Source: Burkholderiales bacterium
Lineage (GTDB): Bacteria > Pseudomonadota > Gammaproteobacteria > Burkholderiales > Burkholderiaceae_B
NCBI GenBank assembly: GCA_021300475.1
Contig: JAJTDO010000004.1
Coordinates: 1-47,796 of the forward strand
Direction of reading: 5' to 3'
Length of the DNA stretch: 47,796 nt
Part shown: positions 15,026 through 23,468 of the stretch, one piece after another
Layout of the letters: each line of letters opens with the position of its first letter
Numbering within the stretch: position 1 is the first letter of the stretch
Notes under the pieces: generated by a model
Databases searched by the model: none
What the model saw: the letters and a program-made list of their open reading frames with translations, nothing else
What the model was told of the DNA's origin: nothing
Translations under genes and position numbers: made by a program

Positions 15026-16303
15026 TCAGACTTGCTTGAAGTTCAGCAGTGGCAGTTTAACCTGCAGTGTCCAGCCTTTCGGGTGGTTTGCAACCACGCT
15101 GCATTCGCCGCTGTTGGCGAGCGTGCGTTCGCGGATGCTGTGCGGCACGGGGTTGTGGTTGGCGGCGTTGCCTATGCCGTCGTCTTTAATTTCCACTGTC
15201 AGCGTTTGTTTTTGTGCATCGGTCTTGATGCTGATGTGTACTTGCTGGGCTTGTGCGTGTCTGGCTATGTTGGTCAGCGCTTCTTGGGTAATGCGGAAGG
15301 TGGCAATGGCAAGGCGGCCGGGCAGGGGGGTGTCGGTGAGTGCAATGTCGGCGCTGAATTGTGTGGTCTGCCCGGGGCGTTGCCGCCATGTGTTCAACAG
15401 GTCTTCGATGCTGGCTTGCAGTGCCAGATTTTGGTTTTCGTCGGCTTCCAGTCCGCTGGGGCGCAGTTGTTTGAGTAGGCTGCGCAGTTGTTGCAAAATG
15501 GTGTGGGTGTTGTGCAGCAGGGCTTGAACGCTGGCTTGCAGCAGTGGGTGGTTGTGCGATTGTTTTGCAATGGTGGCGGCGTCTACTTGTATGGCGGTCA
15601 GTGTTTGACCGAATTCGTCGTGCAGTTCGTGGGCCAGTTGCCGGCGTTCGTGCTCTTGCAAGTCTTGCAGCCGGTTTGTGAGCTCGCGCTGGCTGCGCAC
15701 TTGCTCAGCCAAGCTGTTTTGCAGCGGCTCGAAGGTGTTTTTTAATGTTAGCCGTATGGCGCCATACAGCAGCGTGGCCAGCCCCAGCAGGCCGCCAAGC
15801 GCCACCATGCCGTCTTCCAGGGCCTCGTCCGCTTCGGTTTGCGGGTTGGATTGCAGCCTGAGCGTCACCGTGCCCAGGCCGGGCAGGTTTTGCAGTGTTT
15901 TTTCATGGGTGGCCACGCGGGCTTTGCCGTCCGGCTGGTTTAACCAGCTTTCAAGAAAACCGGGTGTGCGGTTTGCGGATTGTTGTGGCTTGGTCAGCGG
16001 TTTTCCTTGGGCGTCCAACAACTCAATGCGAAACTGGCGGAATTCGTCTTCTTCATTGATGCGGTCAAGTTGCGCCACCAGCGCTGTGGCTTGCTGAGGG
16101 TTTGCCGCAGTTTCAAGTGCTGCGAGCAATTTTCCTATTTTTGGCACCACGGCAGACTCTCGCCCGATGTTGCGTTGTGCGTACAGCAACAACAGCAGTG
16201 CGCTGCCCAGCAGCAGTACAAGGCTGATGCCCACCAGCCTGCGAAACAGTTGGTCGGCAAGGTTGCTTTGGCGGTTCAGTGTTGCTTCGTTGTAGTGTTT
16301 CAT
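15026..16303 (-). CDS. Membrane sensor histidine kinase, NarX/LiaS type
   Basis: A 425-residue inner-membrane kinase. The first transmembrane helix is about 22-43 (LVGISLVLLLGSALLLLLY) and the second about 168-187 (LGGLLGLATLLYGAIRL). They flank a roughly 120-residue periplasmic sensor. The HisKA_3 dimerisation domain has phospho-acceptor His in QLAHELHDEFGQTL. The HATPase region shows the N-box FRITQEALTNIARHA and the DDGIG G1 box. It lacks the Cys/P-box of NarX. It is 13 nt upstream of the response regulator and divergent from pqqA across a 190-nt region, so it shares that control region. The signal is unknown. Confidence 0.88.
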   Translation of the reverse strand: MKHYNEATLNRQSNLADQLFRRLVGISLVLLLGSALLLLLYAQRNIGRESAVVPKIGKLLAALETAANPQQATALVAQLDRINEEDEFRQFRIELLDAQGKPLTKPQQSANRTPGFLESWLNQPDGKARVATHEKTLQNLPGLGTVTLRLQSNPQTEADEALEDGMVALGGLLGLATLLYGAIRLTLKNTFEPLQNSLAEQVRSQRELTNRLQDLQEHERRQLAHELHDEFGQTLTAIQVDAATIAKQSHNHPLLQASVQALLHNTHTILQQLRSLLKQLRPSGLEADENQNLALQASIEDLLNTWRQRPGQTTQFSADIALTDTPLPGRLAIATFRITQEALTNIARHAQAQQVHISIKTDAQKQTLTVEIKDDGIGNAANHNPVPHSIRERTLANSGECSVVANHPKGWTLQVKLPLLNFKQV

Positions 16304-16328
16304 TTGTGAACAATGTCGCAGTTTTTCT

Positions 16329-16343
16329 GGTTGTGTGACAACC
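16329..16343. promoter_or_regulatory. Candidate activator site upstream of the pqqA promoter
   Basis: GGTTGTGTGACAACC is a perfect inverted repeat (GGTTGT/ACAACC) containing TGTGACA. It ends only 31 nt from the -24 element, closer than usual for enhancers, so the assignment is tentative. Confidence 0.4.
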
Positions 16344-16373
16344 GGATCTCACGGTTTTTAAGGGGTAAGCGGG

Positions 16374-16389
16374 TGGCATGGTTGTTGCA
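16374..16389 (+). promoter_or_regulatory. Sigma-54 promoter of the pqq operon
   Basis: TGGCATGGTTGTTGCA differs from TGGCACG-N4-TTGC at one base. The GG and GC elements are correctly spaced. It lies about 119 nt upstream of pqqA. Confidence 0.8.
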
Positions 16390-16507
16390 TCACTTTAGCT
16401 TGAATCGAGCGGCTTTTGGTGGCCCAGTGGTTTAACAAACATCTGTTGCGAGAACCGTCAAAGGTTTATAGTAACGGTTCAGGCTCAACCCTTGAGGAGG
16501 AATGAAA

Positions 16508-16582
16508 ATGCAGTGGAGCACCCCAGCATTCGTGGATATGCGTTTTGGCTTTGAAATCACAATGTACATCGCCAATCGTTAA
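16508..16582 (+). CDS. pqqA: PqqA, precursor peptide of PQQ
   Basis: A 24-residue peptide: MQWSTPAFVDMRFGFEITMY followed by IANR. The Glu and Tyr of the conserved FE-x-x-MY core (E16 and Y20) are the residues that PqqE crosslinks to build PQQ. GAGGAGG at 16494-16500 is 7 nt from ATG 16508. The in-frame ATG at 16502 is too close to the ribosome site to be used. It is followed by a strong hairpin before pqqB, which would make this transcript more abundant than the rest of the operon. Confidence 0.95.
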   Translation: MQWSTPAFVDMRFGFEITMYIANR

Positions 16583-16597
16583 TCGCTAACGAAAGTC

Positions 16598-16636
16598 AGC
16601 GCCTCGTTGGGTTAAACTCTTCGAGGCGCTTTTTTT
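16598..16636 (+). terminator. Intercistronic terminator/attenuator between pqqA and pqqB
   Basis: A 9-bp perfect stem, AGCGCCTCG / CGAGGCGCT, with a 15-nt loop is followed by six T. Partial read-through would give excess pqqA over pqqB-E, as described in other pqq operons. Confidence 0.88.
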
Positions 16637-16685
16637 ATGTCTTTGCGTTTTGTGGCAACCATCGCTGTCTCACTATAAAAATAAT

Positions 16686-17618
16686 ATGAAAATCAAAGTT
16701 TTAGGGTCTGCTGCCGGAGGCGGGTTTCCGCAGTGGAACTGCAATTGCAGCAACTGCACTGCCGTTAGGGCGAAGCAGCCAGGGTTCACCGCCCGCACGC
16801 AATCCTCCATTGCCGTCAGTGCCAACGGGCAAGACTGGCTGTTGGTCAATGCCTCTCCTGATATTCTGCAGCAACTCAAATCCTCCCCTGAATTGCAACC
16901 GGCTCGCGGCCCGCGCGACACAGGCATTGTGGCCACCATGCTCATGGATGCACAAATTGACCATGTCACCGGTCTGCTGATGATGCGAGAGGGCAAGGTA
17001 CCCATGGAGCTGTACTGCACAGGTTCCGTGTGGGAAGACCTCAGCACCGGTTTGCCCCTGGTGTCCACCTTGTCGCATTACTGCGGCGTGAATTGGCGGC
17101 CCCTGCCCACCGATGGCCAATCCGCAATCAGCATTCCGCAGTTGCCCGACATTGAATTTGTACCCGTGCCGCTGATCAGTAAGGCGCCACCGTATTCGCC
17201 CAACCGCTATTCGCCCAGCGTGGGCGACAATGTCGGTTTGCTGATCACCAACAAGGCCACCGGAAAAACCGCTTTGTATGCGCCCGGTCTGGGTGAAATT
17301 ACCCCTGAATTTGAAGCGGTGATGCAAAGTGCGGATGTCCTGCTGGTGGACGGCACATTCTGGACCGAAGATGAAATGGTGCGCCTTAACTTCTCCAAAA
17401 AAATGGCGGCTGACATGGGGCACCTGCCACAAACCGGCGATAACGGCGGTGTGGAAGGCGGCATGATCGGTGTTCTGAACCGCATGCCCGCCTCCAGAAA
17501 AATTCTGATTCACATCAACAACACCAACCCAGTTCTCAATGAACTGGGGCCTGAGCGTGCCTTGCTGACACGCCACGGCATTGAGCTGGCCTTTGATTCC
17601 ATGGAGATTGAACTGTGA
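16686..17618 (+). CDS. pqqB: PqqB, metallo-hydrolase-fold PQQ biosynthesis protein
   Basis: A 310-residue protein starting at ATG 16686; the upstream in-frame GTG (16650) would add 12 residues not found in the family. The N-terminus [20 protein letters not shown] is a PqqB hallmark, as are the zinc-site cysteines. It belongs to the metallo-beta-lactamase fold and hydroxylates the Glu-Tyr intermediate during PQQ assembly. The later [18 protein letters not shown] and [10 protein letters not shown] stretches are conserved. The ribosome site is weak and AT-rich. Its TGA overlaps the pqqC ATG. Confidence 0.95.
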   Translation: MKIKVLGSAAGGGFPQWNCNCSNCTAVRAKQPGFTARTQSSIAVSANGQDWLLVNASPDILQQLKSSPELQPARGPRDTGIVATMLMDAQIDHVTGLLMMREGKVPMELYCTGSVWEDLSTGLPLVSTLSHYCGVNWRPLPTDGQSAISIPQLPDIEFVPVPLISKAPPYSPNRYSPSVGDNVGLLITNKATGKTALYAPGLGEITPEFEAVMQSADVLLVDGTFWTEDEMVRLNFSKKMAADMGHLPQTGDNGGVEGGMIGVLNRMPASRKILIHINNTNPVLNELGPERALLTRHGIELAFDSMEIEL

Positions 17619-18367
17619 TGCAAACGCAAAACACCGCGCCAGACAGTACGGTAGGCATTGGGGCAAACGATGGGGCAAACGAAGCGCCTTGGAGCGCCAC
17701 CGAATTCGAGGCACGTTTGCGCGCCAAAGGCGACCGCTACCACATTCATCACCCCTTCAACATCAAGATGCGCAATGGTGAACTCAGCCCGGCGCAAATA
17801 CGCGGTTGGGTGGCCAACCGGTTTTACTATCAGGTGTGCATTCCCCTGAAAGACGCCGCCATTCTTTCCAATTGCACCGACAAGGAAACCCGCAAACGCT
17901 GGGTGATCCGCATTCTTGACCACGACGGCTGGGACGACAACGCTGGTGGCATTGAGGCCTGGACTCGCCTGGGCGAGTCCGTGGGTATTCCCCGCGCAGA
18001 GGTACTGAGCCTGAAGCATGTGTTGCCCAGCGTTAAGTTTGCCGTGGATGCCTATGTTAACTTTGCGCGCAGGGCACCGTGGCAAGAAGCGGTGTGTTCA
18101 TCGCTGACAGAAATGTTTGCCCCGGAAATTCACAAGGAACGTCTGGCCAACTGGCCCAAGCATTACCAATGGATAGAGGCCAGCGGACTGGAGTATTTCA
18201 GAAGCCGCATCAGCCTGGCCAAGCGCGATGTAGAGCATGGTCTGGAAGTCACATTGAACCACTTTCAGACTCGCGCGGACCAAGAGCGTGCCCTGGAAAT
18301 CTTGCAGTTCAAACTGGATGTTCTCTGGTCCATGCTCGATGCAATTGCGCTGGCCTATCCGGAATAA
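17618..18367 (+). CDS. pqqC: PqqC, pyrroloquinoline-quinone synthase
   Basis: About 249 residues. It catalyses the last step, oxygen-dependent ring closure and oxidation to PQQ, and belongs to the haem-oxygenase-like helical fold. Conserved stretches include [23 protein letters not shown] and the substrate pocket ILDHDGWD. A variable 30-residue N-terminal lead precedes [13 protein letters not shown] 17618 shares its A with the pqqB TGA; GTG 17615 is an alternative one codon earlier. pqqD follows 5 nt later. Confidence 0.95.
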   Translation: MQTQNTAPDSTVGIGANDGANEAPWSATEFEARLRAKGDRYHIHHPFNIKMRNGELSPAQIRGWVANRFYYQVCIPLKDAAILSNCTDKETRKRWVIRILDHDGWDDNAGGIEAWTRLGESVGIPRAEVLSLKHVLPSVKFAVDAYVNFARRAPWQEAVCSSLTEMFAPEIHKERLANWPKHYQWIEASGLEYFRSRISLAKRDVEHGLEVTLNHFQTRADQERALEILQFKLDVLWSMLDAIALAYPE

Positions 18368-18372
18368 AAAAC

Positions 18373-18624
18373 ATGTCTAAATTAAAATTGAACCGTTTGT
18401 TTCGCATGCAGTGGGAAGAAGCCCAGCAGTGCCATGTGTTGTTGTATCCGGAAGGCATGGTGCAATTGAACCAACCCGCCAGTGAAATTTTGAAGCGTTG
18501 CGATGGCCGCTTTAATCAGGAAGAATTGATTGCAGATCTTGAAGCCGCCTTCAACCAGCAGGGCATAGGCGGGGAAATTACCAATTTCTTGCAAGAAGCC
18601 AACCGTTTGGGGTGGCTGGAGTGA
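18373..18624 (+). CDS. pqqD: PqqD, PqqA chaperone
   Basis: An 83-residue RiPP recognition element. It binds PqqA and presents it to PqqE. The family pattern includes [20 protein letters not shown], followed by a helical C-terminus (LIADLEAAF...[11 protein letters not shown]). Its stop overlaps the GTG start of pqqE by 4 nt (GTGA), so the two are translated together. It is shorter than many PqqD proteins but complete. Confidence 0.93.
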   Translation: MSKLKLNRLFRMQWEEAQQCHVLLYPEGMVQLNQPASEILKRCDGRFNQEELIADLEAAFNQQGIGGEITNFLQEANRLGWLE

Positions 18625-19820
18625 GCAACGCATCTGCCAACCCCGGCAGCGCCGCCGACTTTTTCGCCAAAGCGCAGCTGGCAGCCCGCGGTACAACATC
18701 GCCGCCCTTGTGGTTGCTGGCAGAACTGACTTACCGCTGCCCTTTGCACTGCGTGTTTTGTTATAACCCGGTGAATTACAAATCCAACACGAATGAGTTG
18801 GACACGGCCACTTGGAAACGCGTATTGACAGAAGCCAGACAACTTGGTGCGGCACAGTTGGGGTTTTCCGGAGGCGAGCCCTTGCTGCGCGAAGACCTGG
18901 ACGAACTCATCGGCCACGCCCATCAACTGGGTTATTACACCAACCTCATTACCTCGGGCATCGGTTTGACCGAAGCGCGTCTGGAAAATTTCAAGCGCTT
19001 GGGGCTAGACCATATTCAGGTGTCGTTTCAAGATGCAACACAGGCGGTAAACGACGCCTTGTCCGACACAAAAACCTTTGAGAAAAAACTGCGCATCGCC
19101 AAGGCGGTGAAAGCCCACGGTTACCCCATGGTATTGAATGTGGTGTTGCACAAGCTCAACCTGGACCACATTGAAAACATCATCGAACTGGCCTTGGGGC
19201 TGGGCGTGGAATACCTGGAACTGGCCAACACGCAGTACTACGGCTGGGCGTTCCAAAACAAGGCCGCACTCATTCCCACCCGCGAACAGTTGGAAAAAGC
19301 CGAGCAGGTGGTGGCGCAATACCGTGAAAAGCTGGGGCCTTCCGGCATGAAGTTGCTGTTTGTGGTGCCAGACTATTTTGAAGGTCGCCCCAAGCCCTGC
19401 ATGGCCGGTTGGGGCAAGGTGTTTTTGTCCATCAGCCCGGATGGCACTGCACTGCCTTGTCAAGCCGCCCGGCAGTTGCCCGGTTTCGAGTTTCCGAATG
19501 TGCAGACGCACACCATTGCAGACATCTGGCAAAAAAGCGATGGCTTTAACCGCTACCGCGGCGATGCCTGGATGAAAGAGCCCTGCCGCACCTGCGAGCA
19601 CAAGGAAAAAGACTTTGGCGGTTGCCGTTGTCAGGCGTTTTTGGTGACGGGCGATGCCAGCAATGCAGACCCGGTTTGCGACAAGTCGCCGCACCACGAC
19701 ACCGTGATTCAATGGGTCAATGCTGCGCAACAACCCACTCCGGAAGAAAAGCCCGTGATCTGGTATCGCAACGACCAAAACTCTCTGAAACTGTCCGTGC
19801 CACCTGTGGGCGCCACTTGA
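18621..19820 (+). CDS. pqqE: PqqE, radical SAM enzyme
   Basis: About 399 residues from GTG 18621, which overlaps the pqqD stop (GTGA). A GTG at 18612 is an alternative three codons earlier. The radical SAM motif is C40-x3-C44-x2-C47 (CPLHCVFC), followed by [12 protein letters not shown]. The C-terminal SPASM region binds auxiliary clusters through [17 protein letters not shown] and a later Cys. It forms the Glu-Tyr carbon-carbon bond in PqqA. The distance to the ABC ATPase is 18 nt, so the exporter genes are in the same operon. Confidence 0.95.
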   Translation: MSNASANPGSAADFFAKAQLAARGTTSPPLWLLAELTYRCPLHCVFCYNPVNYKSNTNELDTATWKRVLTEARQLGAAQLGFSGGEPLLREDLDELIGHAHQLGYYTNLITSGIGLTEARLENFKRLGLDHIQVSFQDATQAVNDALSDTKTFEKKLRIAKAVKAHGYPMVLNVVLHKLNLDHIENIIELALGLGVEYLELANTQYYGWAFQNKAALIPTREQLEKAEQVVAQYREKLGPSGMKLLFVVPDYFEGRPKPCMAGWGKVFLSISPDGTALPCQAARQLPGFEFPNVQTHTIADIWQKSDGFNRYRGDAWMKEPCRTCEHKEKDFGGCRCQAFLVTGDASNADPVCDKSPHHDTVIQWVNAAQQPTPEEKPVIWYRNDQNSLKLSVPPVGAT

Positions 19821-19838
19821 AGCCTGGCGGTGTTGCCC

Positions 19839-20606
19839 ATGTCTGAAATATTACTGCGGGTAGAGAACCTCAATTTTTCTTATGGCGCTCAGCCCACCTT
19901 GCATAATTTGAATTTGCAGGTGAGTGCCGGAGAACTGTTTGGTTTGCTCGGGCCCAACGGTGCCGGTAAAACCACGCTCATCACTTTAATGGCGGGGCTG
20001 TTGGCACCGGCCACGGGCGATATTTTTATTCACCAGCACAGCGTAAAACGCGAGCGCCTGAAAGTGCGTGCCGAATTGGGTTTGGTGTTTCAGTCCATCA
20101 GCCTTGATAAATTCATGACCGCTCAGGAAAACCTGTATTTCGCCGGAGGTTTGTACGGCCTTTCAGTGGACAGCATTACACAGCGCATCGCCGAGCTTTC
20201 CCCCTTGCTGGGGCTGGAAAAGTTGTTGAAACGCAAAGTGGTGGGCTTGTCTGGCGGGCAGCAGAGAATGGTGGACATTGCGCGCGCACTGATTCACCAA
20301 CCCACGGTGTTGCTGTTGGATGAACCCACTCACGGGCTGGATGTTGCTGCCCGGCAGCAGGTGTGGTCTGCACTCAAGCAACTTTTGAAGCACACCCCTG
20401 CAGGGCGACAACCACCGGCGGTGCTGGTGTCCACCCATTTAATGGACGAAGCCGCCACTTGCGACCGTGTCTGTTTTTTAAAGGCCGGCGAAATTATATG
20501 GACTGGCACGCCGGAAGAAGCGCTGGCGCAATTGCCGGAGCGCCATAAAACCGTGGTGCAGAATGCCTCGCTCAACGATTGGTTTTTGTGGAGACTGCAA
20601 AAGTGA
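19839..20606 (+). CDS. ABC transporter ATP-binding protein linked to pqq genes (PedC-like)
   Basis: About 255 residues from ATG 19839. All ABC motifs are present: Walker A GPNGAGKTT, signature LSGGQQ, Walker B VLLLDEP and the H-loop VSTHLMDEA. The class is the one that pairs with ABC-2 permeases (drug, polysaccharide or lipid export). Homologues occur with PQQ alcohol oxidation genes in Pseudomonas. Its stop overlaps the permease GTG by 4 nt. Its cargo is unknown; export of PQQ or of an oxidation product is an inference. Confidence 0.85.
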   Translation: MSEILLRVENLNFSYGAQPTLHNLNLQVSAGELFGLLGPNGAGKTTLITLMAGLLAPATGDIFIHQHSVKRERLKVRAELGLVFQSISLDKFMTAQENLYFAGGLYGLSVDSITQRIAELSPLLGLEKLLKRKVVGLSGGQQRMVDIARALIHQPTVLLLDEPTHGLDVAARQQVWSALKQLLKHTPAGRQPPAVLVSTHLMDEAATCDRVCFLKAGEIIWTGTPEEALAQLPERHKTVVQNASLNDWFLWRLQK

Positions 20607-21433
20607 GCCTGCGTTTTTATCAGGCCGTGATTGGCCGCGAGTTGCAAAAAATGCTGCGCCAGAAAGACCGTCTGGCCTCCGCCATGGTGCGCCCTGTGCT
20701 GTGGTTGTGGGTCATCGGCGGTGGCATGAGCAGTCTGGCCGGGCCAGACTATGCGCTGCGTTTGTTGCCCGGCATTGTGGCCATGACGCTGTTGTTCGGC
20801 GGCATGATAGGCGGGCTTTCCATTGCCTTGGACAAAGACGCCGGCACCATGCGCCTGTTGGTGGCAGCCCCTGTCAGCGAACTGCATGTGTTGCTGGCAA
20901 AAGGGTGTTCCGCCTGTCTGAATGCCTGTTTGCAAACGGTGTTGTTCTTGCTGATTTTATTGGCGGTCGAAGGTTTTAACGTCGCTTTGGGTTGGGGTGC
21001 CGGGCCGCACGCTTCCGCAGCTTTCACTGGTATGTTTTCATGGGTGGGGCGTTTTCCGGCGCCGCACCTGCTGCAATTGTTAGGGGTCCTGCTGGTGGGG
21101 GGCTTCACCTGCGCTGCACTCGGTTTGTTGTGCGGCGTGTTTACAAAAACCATAGACGGTTTCGCGGTGATGATGAACTTCGTTATTTTCCCGGTGTTCT
21201 TTTTTAGCGGTGCGCTGTATCCGGTGTCTGGCATGCCCAGTTTGGTGAAATTTTTGGCCCTGCTCAATCCGTTTACCTATGTGGTGGACGCCATGCGCCA
21301 TGTCTGGGGTCTGAACGCAGAACACTCGCTGGGGTTGAACTTCTCCGTCATGTTGCTGGCGCTGGCGCTGATGCTGACCGTGGCAGTCTGGAAGTTCAAG
21401 CGGGGCGGGGCAGTCGTTATTTTTCGGGTATGA
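20603..21433 (+). CDS. ABC-2 type permease linked to pqq genes
   Basis: About 276 residues with six predicted membrane segments (for example LLPGIVAMTLLFGGMIGG and LMLTVAVW near the end) and the ABC-2 signature region FFFSGALYPVSGMP. GTG 20603 overlaps the ATPase stop (GTGA). Upstream TTG codons in frame are less likely. It works with the ATPase at 19839-20606. Its stop TGA overlaps the ATG of a MazE-like antitoxin gene (ATGA), so the metabolic operon runs straight into a toxin-antitoxin pair. Confidence 0.85.
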   Translation: MSLRFYQAVIGRELQKMLRQKDRLASAMVRPVLWLWVIGGGMSSLAGPDYALRLLPGIVAMTLLFGGMIGGLSIALDKDAGTMRLLVAAPVSELHVLLAKGCSACLNACLQTVLFLLILLAVEGFNVALGWGAGPHASAAFTGMFSWVGRFPAPHLLQLLGVLLVGGFTCAALGLLCGVFTKTIDGFAVMMNFVIFPVFFFSGALYPVSGMPSLVKFLALLNPFTYVVDAMRHVWGLNAEHSLGLNFSVMLLALALMLTVAVWKFKRGGAVVIFRV

Positions 21434-21639
21434 AAACCCGTGTTCAAAAGCACCGCGATGCGCTGCGCATGGCAGGTTTGCGCCCAGTGCAAATATGGGT
21501 GCCGGATACGCGCCGGCCAGATTTCGCAGAGGAATGTCGTCGCCAGTCACGGATAGTCGCGCGGGCTGATAAGGCCGATACTCACACTCAGCTTCTTCTG
21601 GATGAAGCGCTGACAGACATGGACGGTTGGACGTCCTGA
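21430..21639 (+). CDS. MazE-family antitoxin (DUF3018 type)
   Basis: A 69-residue protein. The pattern RDALRMAGLRPVQIWVPDTR followed by FAEECRRQS is the typical DUF3018/MazE-like antitoxin. The C-terminal acidic half would wrap the toxin. ATG overlaps the preceding permease stop and its TGA overlaps the toxin ATG (TGATG). No separate promoter is obvious, so its expression may depend on the pqq-ABC transcript. Confidence 0.85.
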   Translation: MKTRVQKHRDALRMAGLRPVQIWVPDTRRPDFAEECRRQSRIVARADKADTHTQLLLDEALTDMDGWTS

Positions 21640-21962
21640 TGCGCGGAGATTTTGTGACCATTGCCATGCAAGGCGACTTCGGAACACCCAGACCTGCCAT
21701 GGTCATACAGGCGGACTTGTTCAGTGAGCACGCAAGCGTCACCGTCTTGCCAATCACCAGCACGCTTGTTTCAGCGCCATTGCTCCGCATCACAGTTCAG
21801 CCCAGTGCAGAAAATGGTTTGCAGAAACCTTCACAGGTCATGGTGGACAAAGCGATTACGGTAAAGCGCAACAAACTGGGGCCTGCGTTCGGACGTATCG
21901 ACGCCGAAGGTCTTGTAGCGGTTGAGCGTTGTTTGGCGGTGTTTTTCGGAATAGCCAAATAA
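21639..21962 (+). CDS. MazF/PemK-family endoribonuclease toxin
   Basis: A 107-residue protein of the MazF fold. It starts MRGDFVTIAMQGDFGTPRPA and contains VTVLPITSTL and KPSQVMVDKAITV, all standard for these ribosome-independent mRNA interferases. The start ATG 21639 shares its A with the antitoxin stop. The upstream TTG at 21627 is unlikely. It appears intact. Confidence 0.87.
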   Translation: MRGDFVTIAMQGDFGTPRPAMVIQADLFSEHASVTVLPITSTLVSAPLLRITVQPSAENGLQKPSQVMVDKAITVKRNKLGPAFGRIDAEGLVAVERCLAVFFGIAK

Positions 21963-22029
21963 GTGATTTGACGCCTCATTGTTTGACCTGACTGCATTTT
22001 TTGTTGAGCAGGGTTTGTATTTTTAATAT

Positions 22030-22043
22030 ACTGACCAGTCAGT
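22030..22043. promoter_or_regulatory. TetR-type operator
   Basis: ACTGACCAGTCAGT is a 14-nt perfect palindrome 18 nt upstream of the hydrolase gene. A TetR-family gene follows the hydrolase, so it is the likely binding protein. Confidence 0.75.
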
Positions 22044-22061
22044 CACAATTAAAGGCCCGCC

Positions 22062-22898
22062 ATGTTTTTGTCTTCCCTGGACGGTCAGCCCGTCCATGTT
22101 CGTGTCTTTGGCGACGGTCCTCCCTTGGTGTTGCTGCATGCCAATCCGGGCGACAGCCGAGATTTTGACGCACTGATTCCGCATTTGTCGCCACATTTTC
22201 AAACCATCGCCATTGATTTTCCGGGGTATGGATTAAGCCCGGCTCCGCTGGCTCTTAACGGCCCTGCCTTGTTGGAATGGGCGGGTGCGGATGCATTTTT
22301 GCGCTTGTTTGAATCCTTGGCAGAGCAACTGGGCTTAAAAAAATTCACCTTGCTCGGCAATTCTGTCGGCGGTAATGTGGCGGCCCGTTACGCCTTGTCG
22401 CATCCGGAAAGGGTGGTGTCCTTGATATTGGTGTCCCCCGGCGGTTTTACCGCCCACAACCCGATGACACGGTTTTTTTGTAAGCTGCAGAGCCAGCGCT
22501 GGTTTAAAAAACTTCAGGGTGACGTTCTGACCCGTTTGTATTTAAAGCATAAAACGCCCGCTACACGCGCCATGCTTGCCCGGGCTGGCGGAGAGCAAAG
22601 CCGGCCAGACTGTTTGCAGGTCAATTGCGCGGTGTGGGCAAGTTTTCTGGATGAGCGCCACGATTTGCGCGAGCAGGCCAAGGCCATTGCCTGTCCTGTT
22701 TTGCTGGTCAGTGGCAAATCCGACCCTGTCATTCCTGCACGTTCCGATGGCAAGAACGCCGCTGCAGCAATGCCCCATGCGCAGTGGCATGTGTTGCCTT
22801 GTGGTCATGCGCCCTTTGCGGAAATACCCGATCAATTTGCTGCCATACTGTTGCCGTTTTTAGGCATCACGGGCGCTTCAACTCCCATGGTCGGTTAA
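22062..22898 (+). CDS. Alpha/beta hydrolase
   Basis: A 278-residue soluble enzyme. It has the oxyanion-hole stretch VLLHANPGDSRDFD, the nucleophile elbow GNSVGG, an acid in the SGKSDPVIP stretch and a late catalytic His in LPCGHAPFAE. The fold is that of esterases, C-C bond hydrolases and haloperoxidases. The HANPG form replaces the common HGxPG. It is followed 12 nt later by a TetR regulator and controlled by the palindrome at 22030-22043. Its substrate is unknown. Confidence 0.85.
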   Translation: MFLSSLDGQPVHVRVFGDGPPLVLLHANPGDSRDFDALIPHLSPHFQTIAIDFPGYGLSPAPLALNGPALLEWAGADAFLRLFESLAEQLGLKKFTLLGNSVGGNVAARYALSHPERVVSLILVSPGGFTAHNPMTRFFCKLQSQRWFKKLQGDVLTRLYLKHKTPATRAMLARAGGEQSRPDCLQVNCAVWASFLDERHDLREQAKAIACPVLLVSGKSDPVIPARSDGKNAAAAMPHAQWHVLPCGHAPFAEIPDQFAAILLPFLGITGASTPMVG

Positions 22899-22910
22899 AA
22901 GGAATGAAGC

Positions 22911-23462
22911 ATGGCCCGGGGCAAACCTGAAGAATCGTTGAAAAAACTCTTGGAAGCCGGCATGGCTCTGTGTGAACAACAGGGTTTGCTGGAACTGAGA
23001 ATTGAAGACATCACCGCGCGTGCGGGTGTTGCCAAGGGCACGTTTTATTTGCATTTTGAGAACCGCGATGCGTTTTATTTGGCCTTGCATTCGCATTTTC
23101 ATGAACAAATTGCGCAAGTCATTGTTGCTGAGCTGACACTGCACGGGGCGGGGGCAACCCGCTTGTTGAAGTGCAGTCAGTTGTACCTTGCTCACTGCCT
23201 GCAGCGGTCAGGCGTTAAGTACCTGTTGCGGCAGTTGCGCTGCATTCCAGCGCTGGAACAAGCGGTTCAATTGCAAAACACGCGGTTTTCTCTTTTGGCG
23301 CAAGCCGACTTCACAGCGCTGGGCTTTGAGCAACCCGAACAGGTTGCTGACTTGTGGATTGTCATGGTGGCTGAACTGGCTGCACAAGAGTCGGTTGCCT
23401 GTCAGGCGCATTGGGGTGCCCGCGCCGCCTTGCAGCGGTTTTTAACGGGGCCAGCCGTTTAG
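22911..23462 (+). CDS. TetR/AcrR-family regulator
   Basis: A 183-residue regulator. The N-terminal HTH (about 12-58) is typical: LELRIEDITARAGVAKGTFY followed by LHFENRDAFY. The rest is a helical ligand-binding domain with several Cys. It probably represses the hydrolase and itself via the palindrome at 22030-22043. RBS AAGGAA is 7 nt upstream. The gene converges with ridA 6 nt away. Confidence 0.85.
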   Translation: MARGKPEESLKKLLEAGMALCEQQGLLELRIEDITARAGVAKGTFYLHFENRDAFYLALHSHFHEQIAQVIVAELTLHGAGATRLLKCSQLYLAHCLQRSGVKYLLRQLRCIPALEQAVQLQNTRFSLLAQADFTALGFEQPEQVADLWIVMVAELAAQESVACQAHWGARAALQRFLTGPAV

Positions 23463-23468
23463 TCTTTG

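Noticed and set aside
14323-15039. Long plus-strand open frame (238 codons) opposite the response regulator
   Set aside because: It is antisense to a clear NarL-type regulator with intact motifs. Its composition is that of a shadow frame, and it has no ribosome site or family resemblance.
16701-17714. Long minus-strand open frame (337 codons) opposite pqqB
   Set aside because: It is antisense to pqqB, which is unmistakable. The frame is low in recognisable motifs and has no regulatory context.
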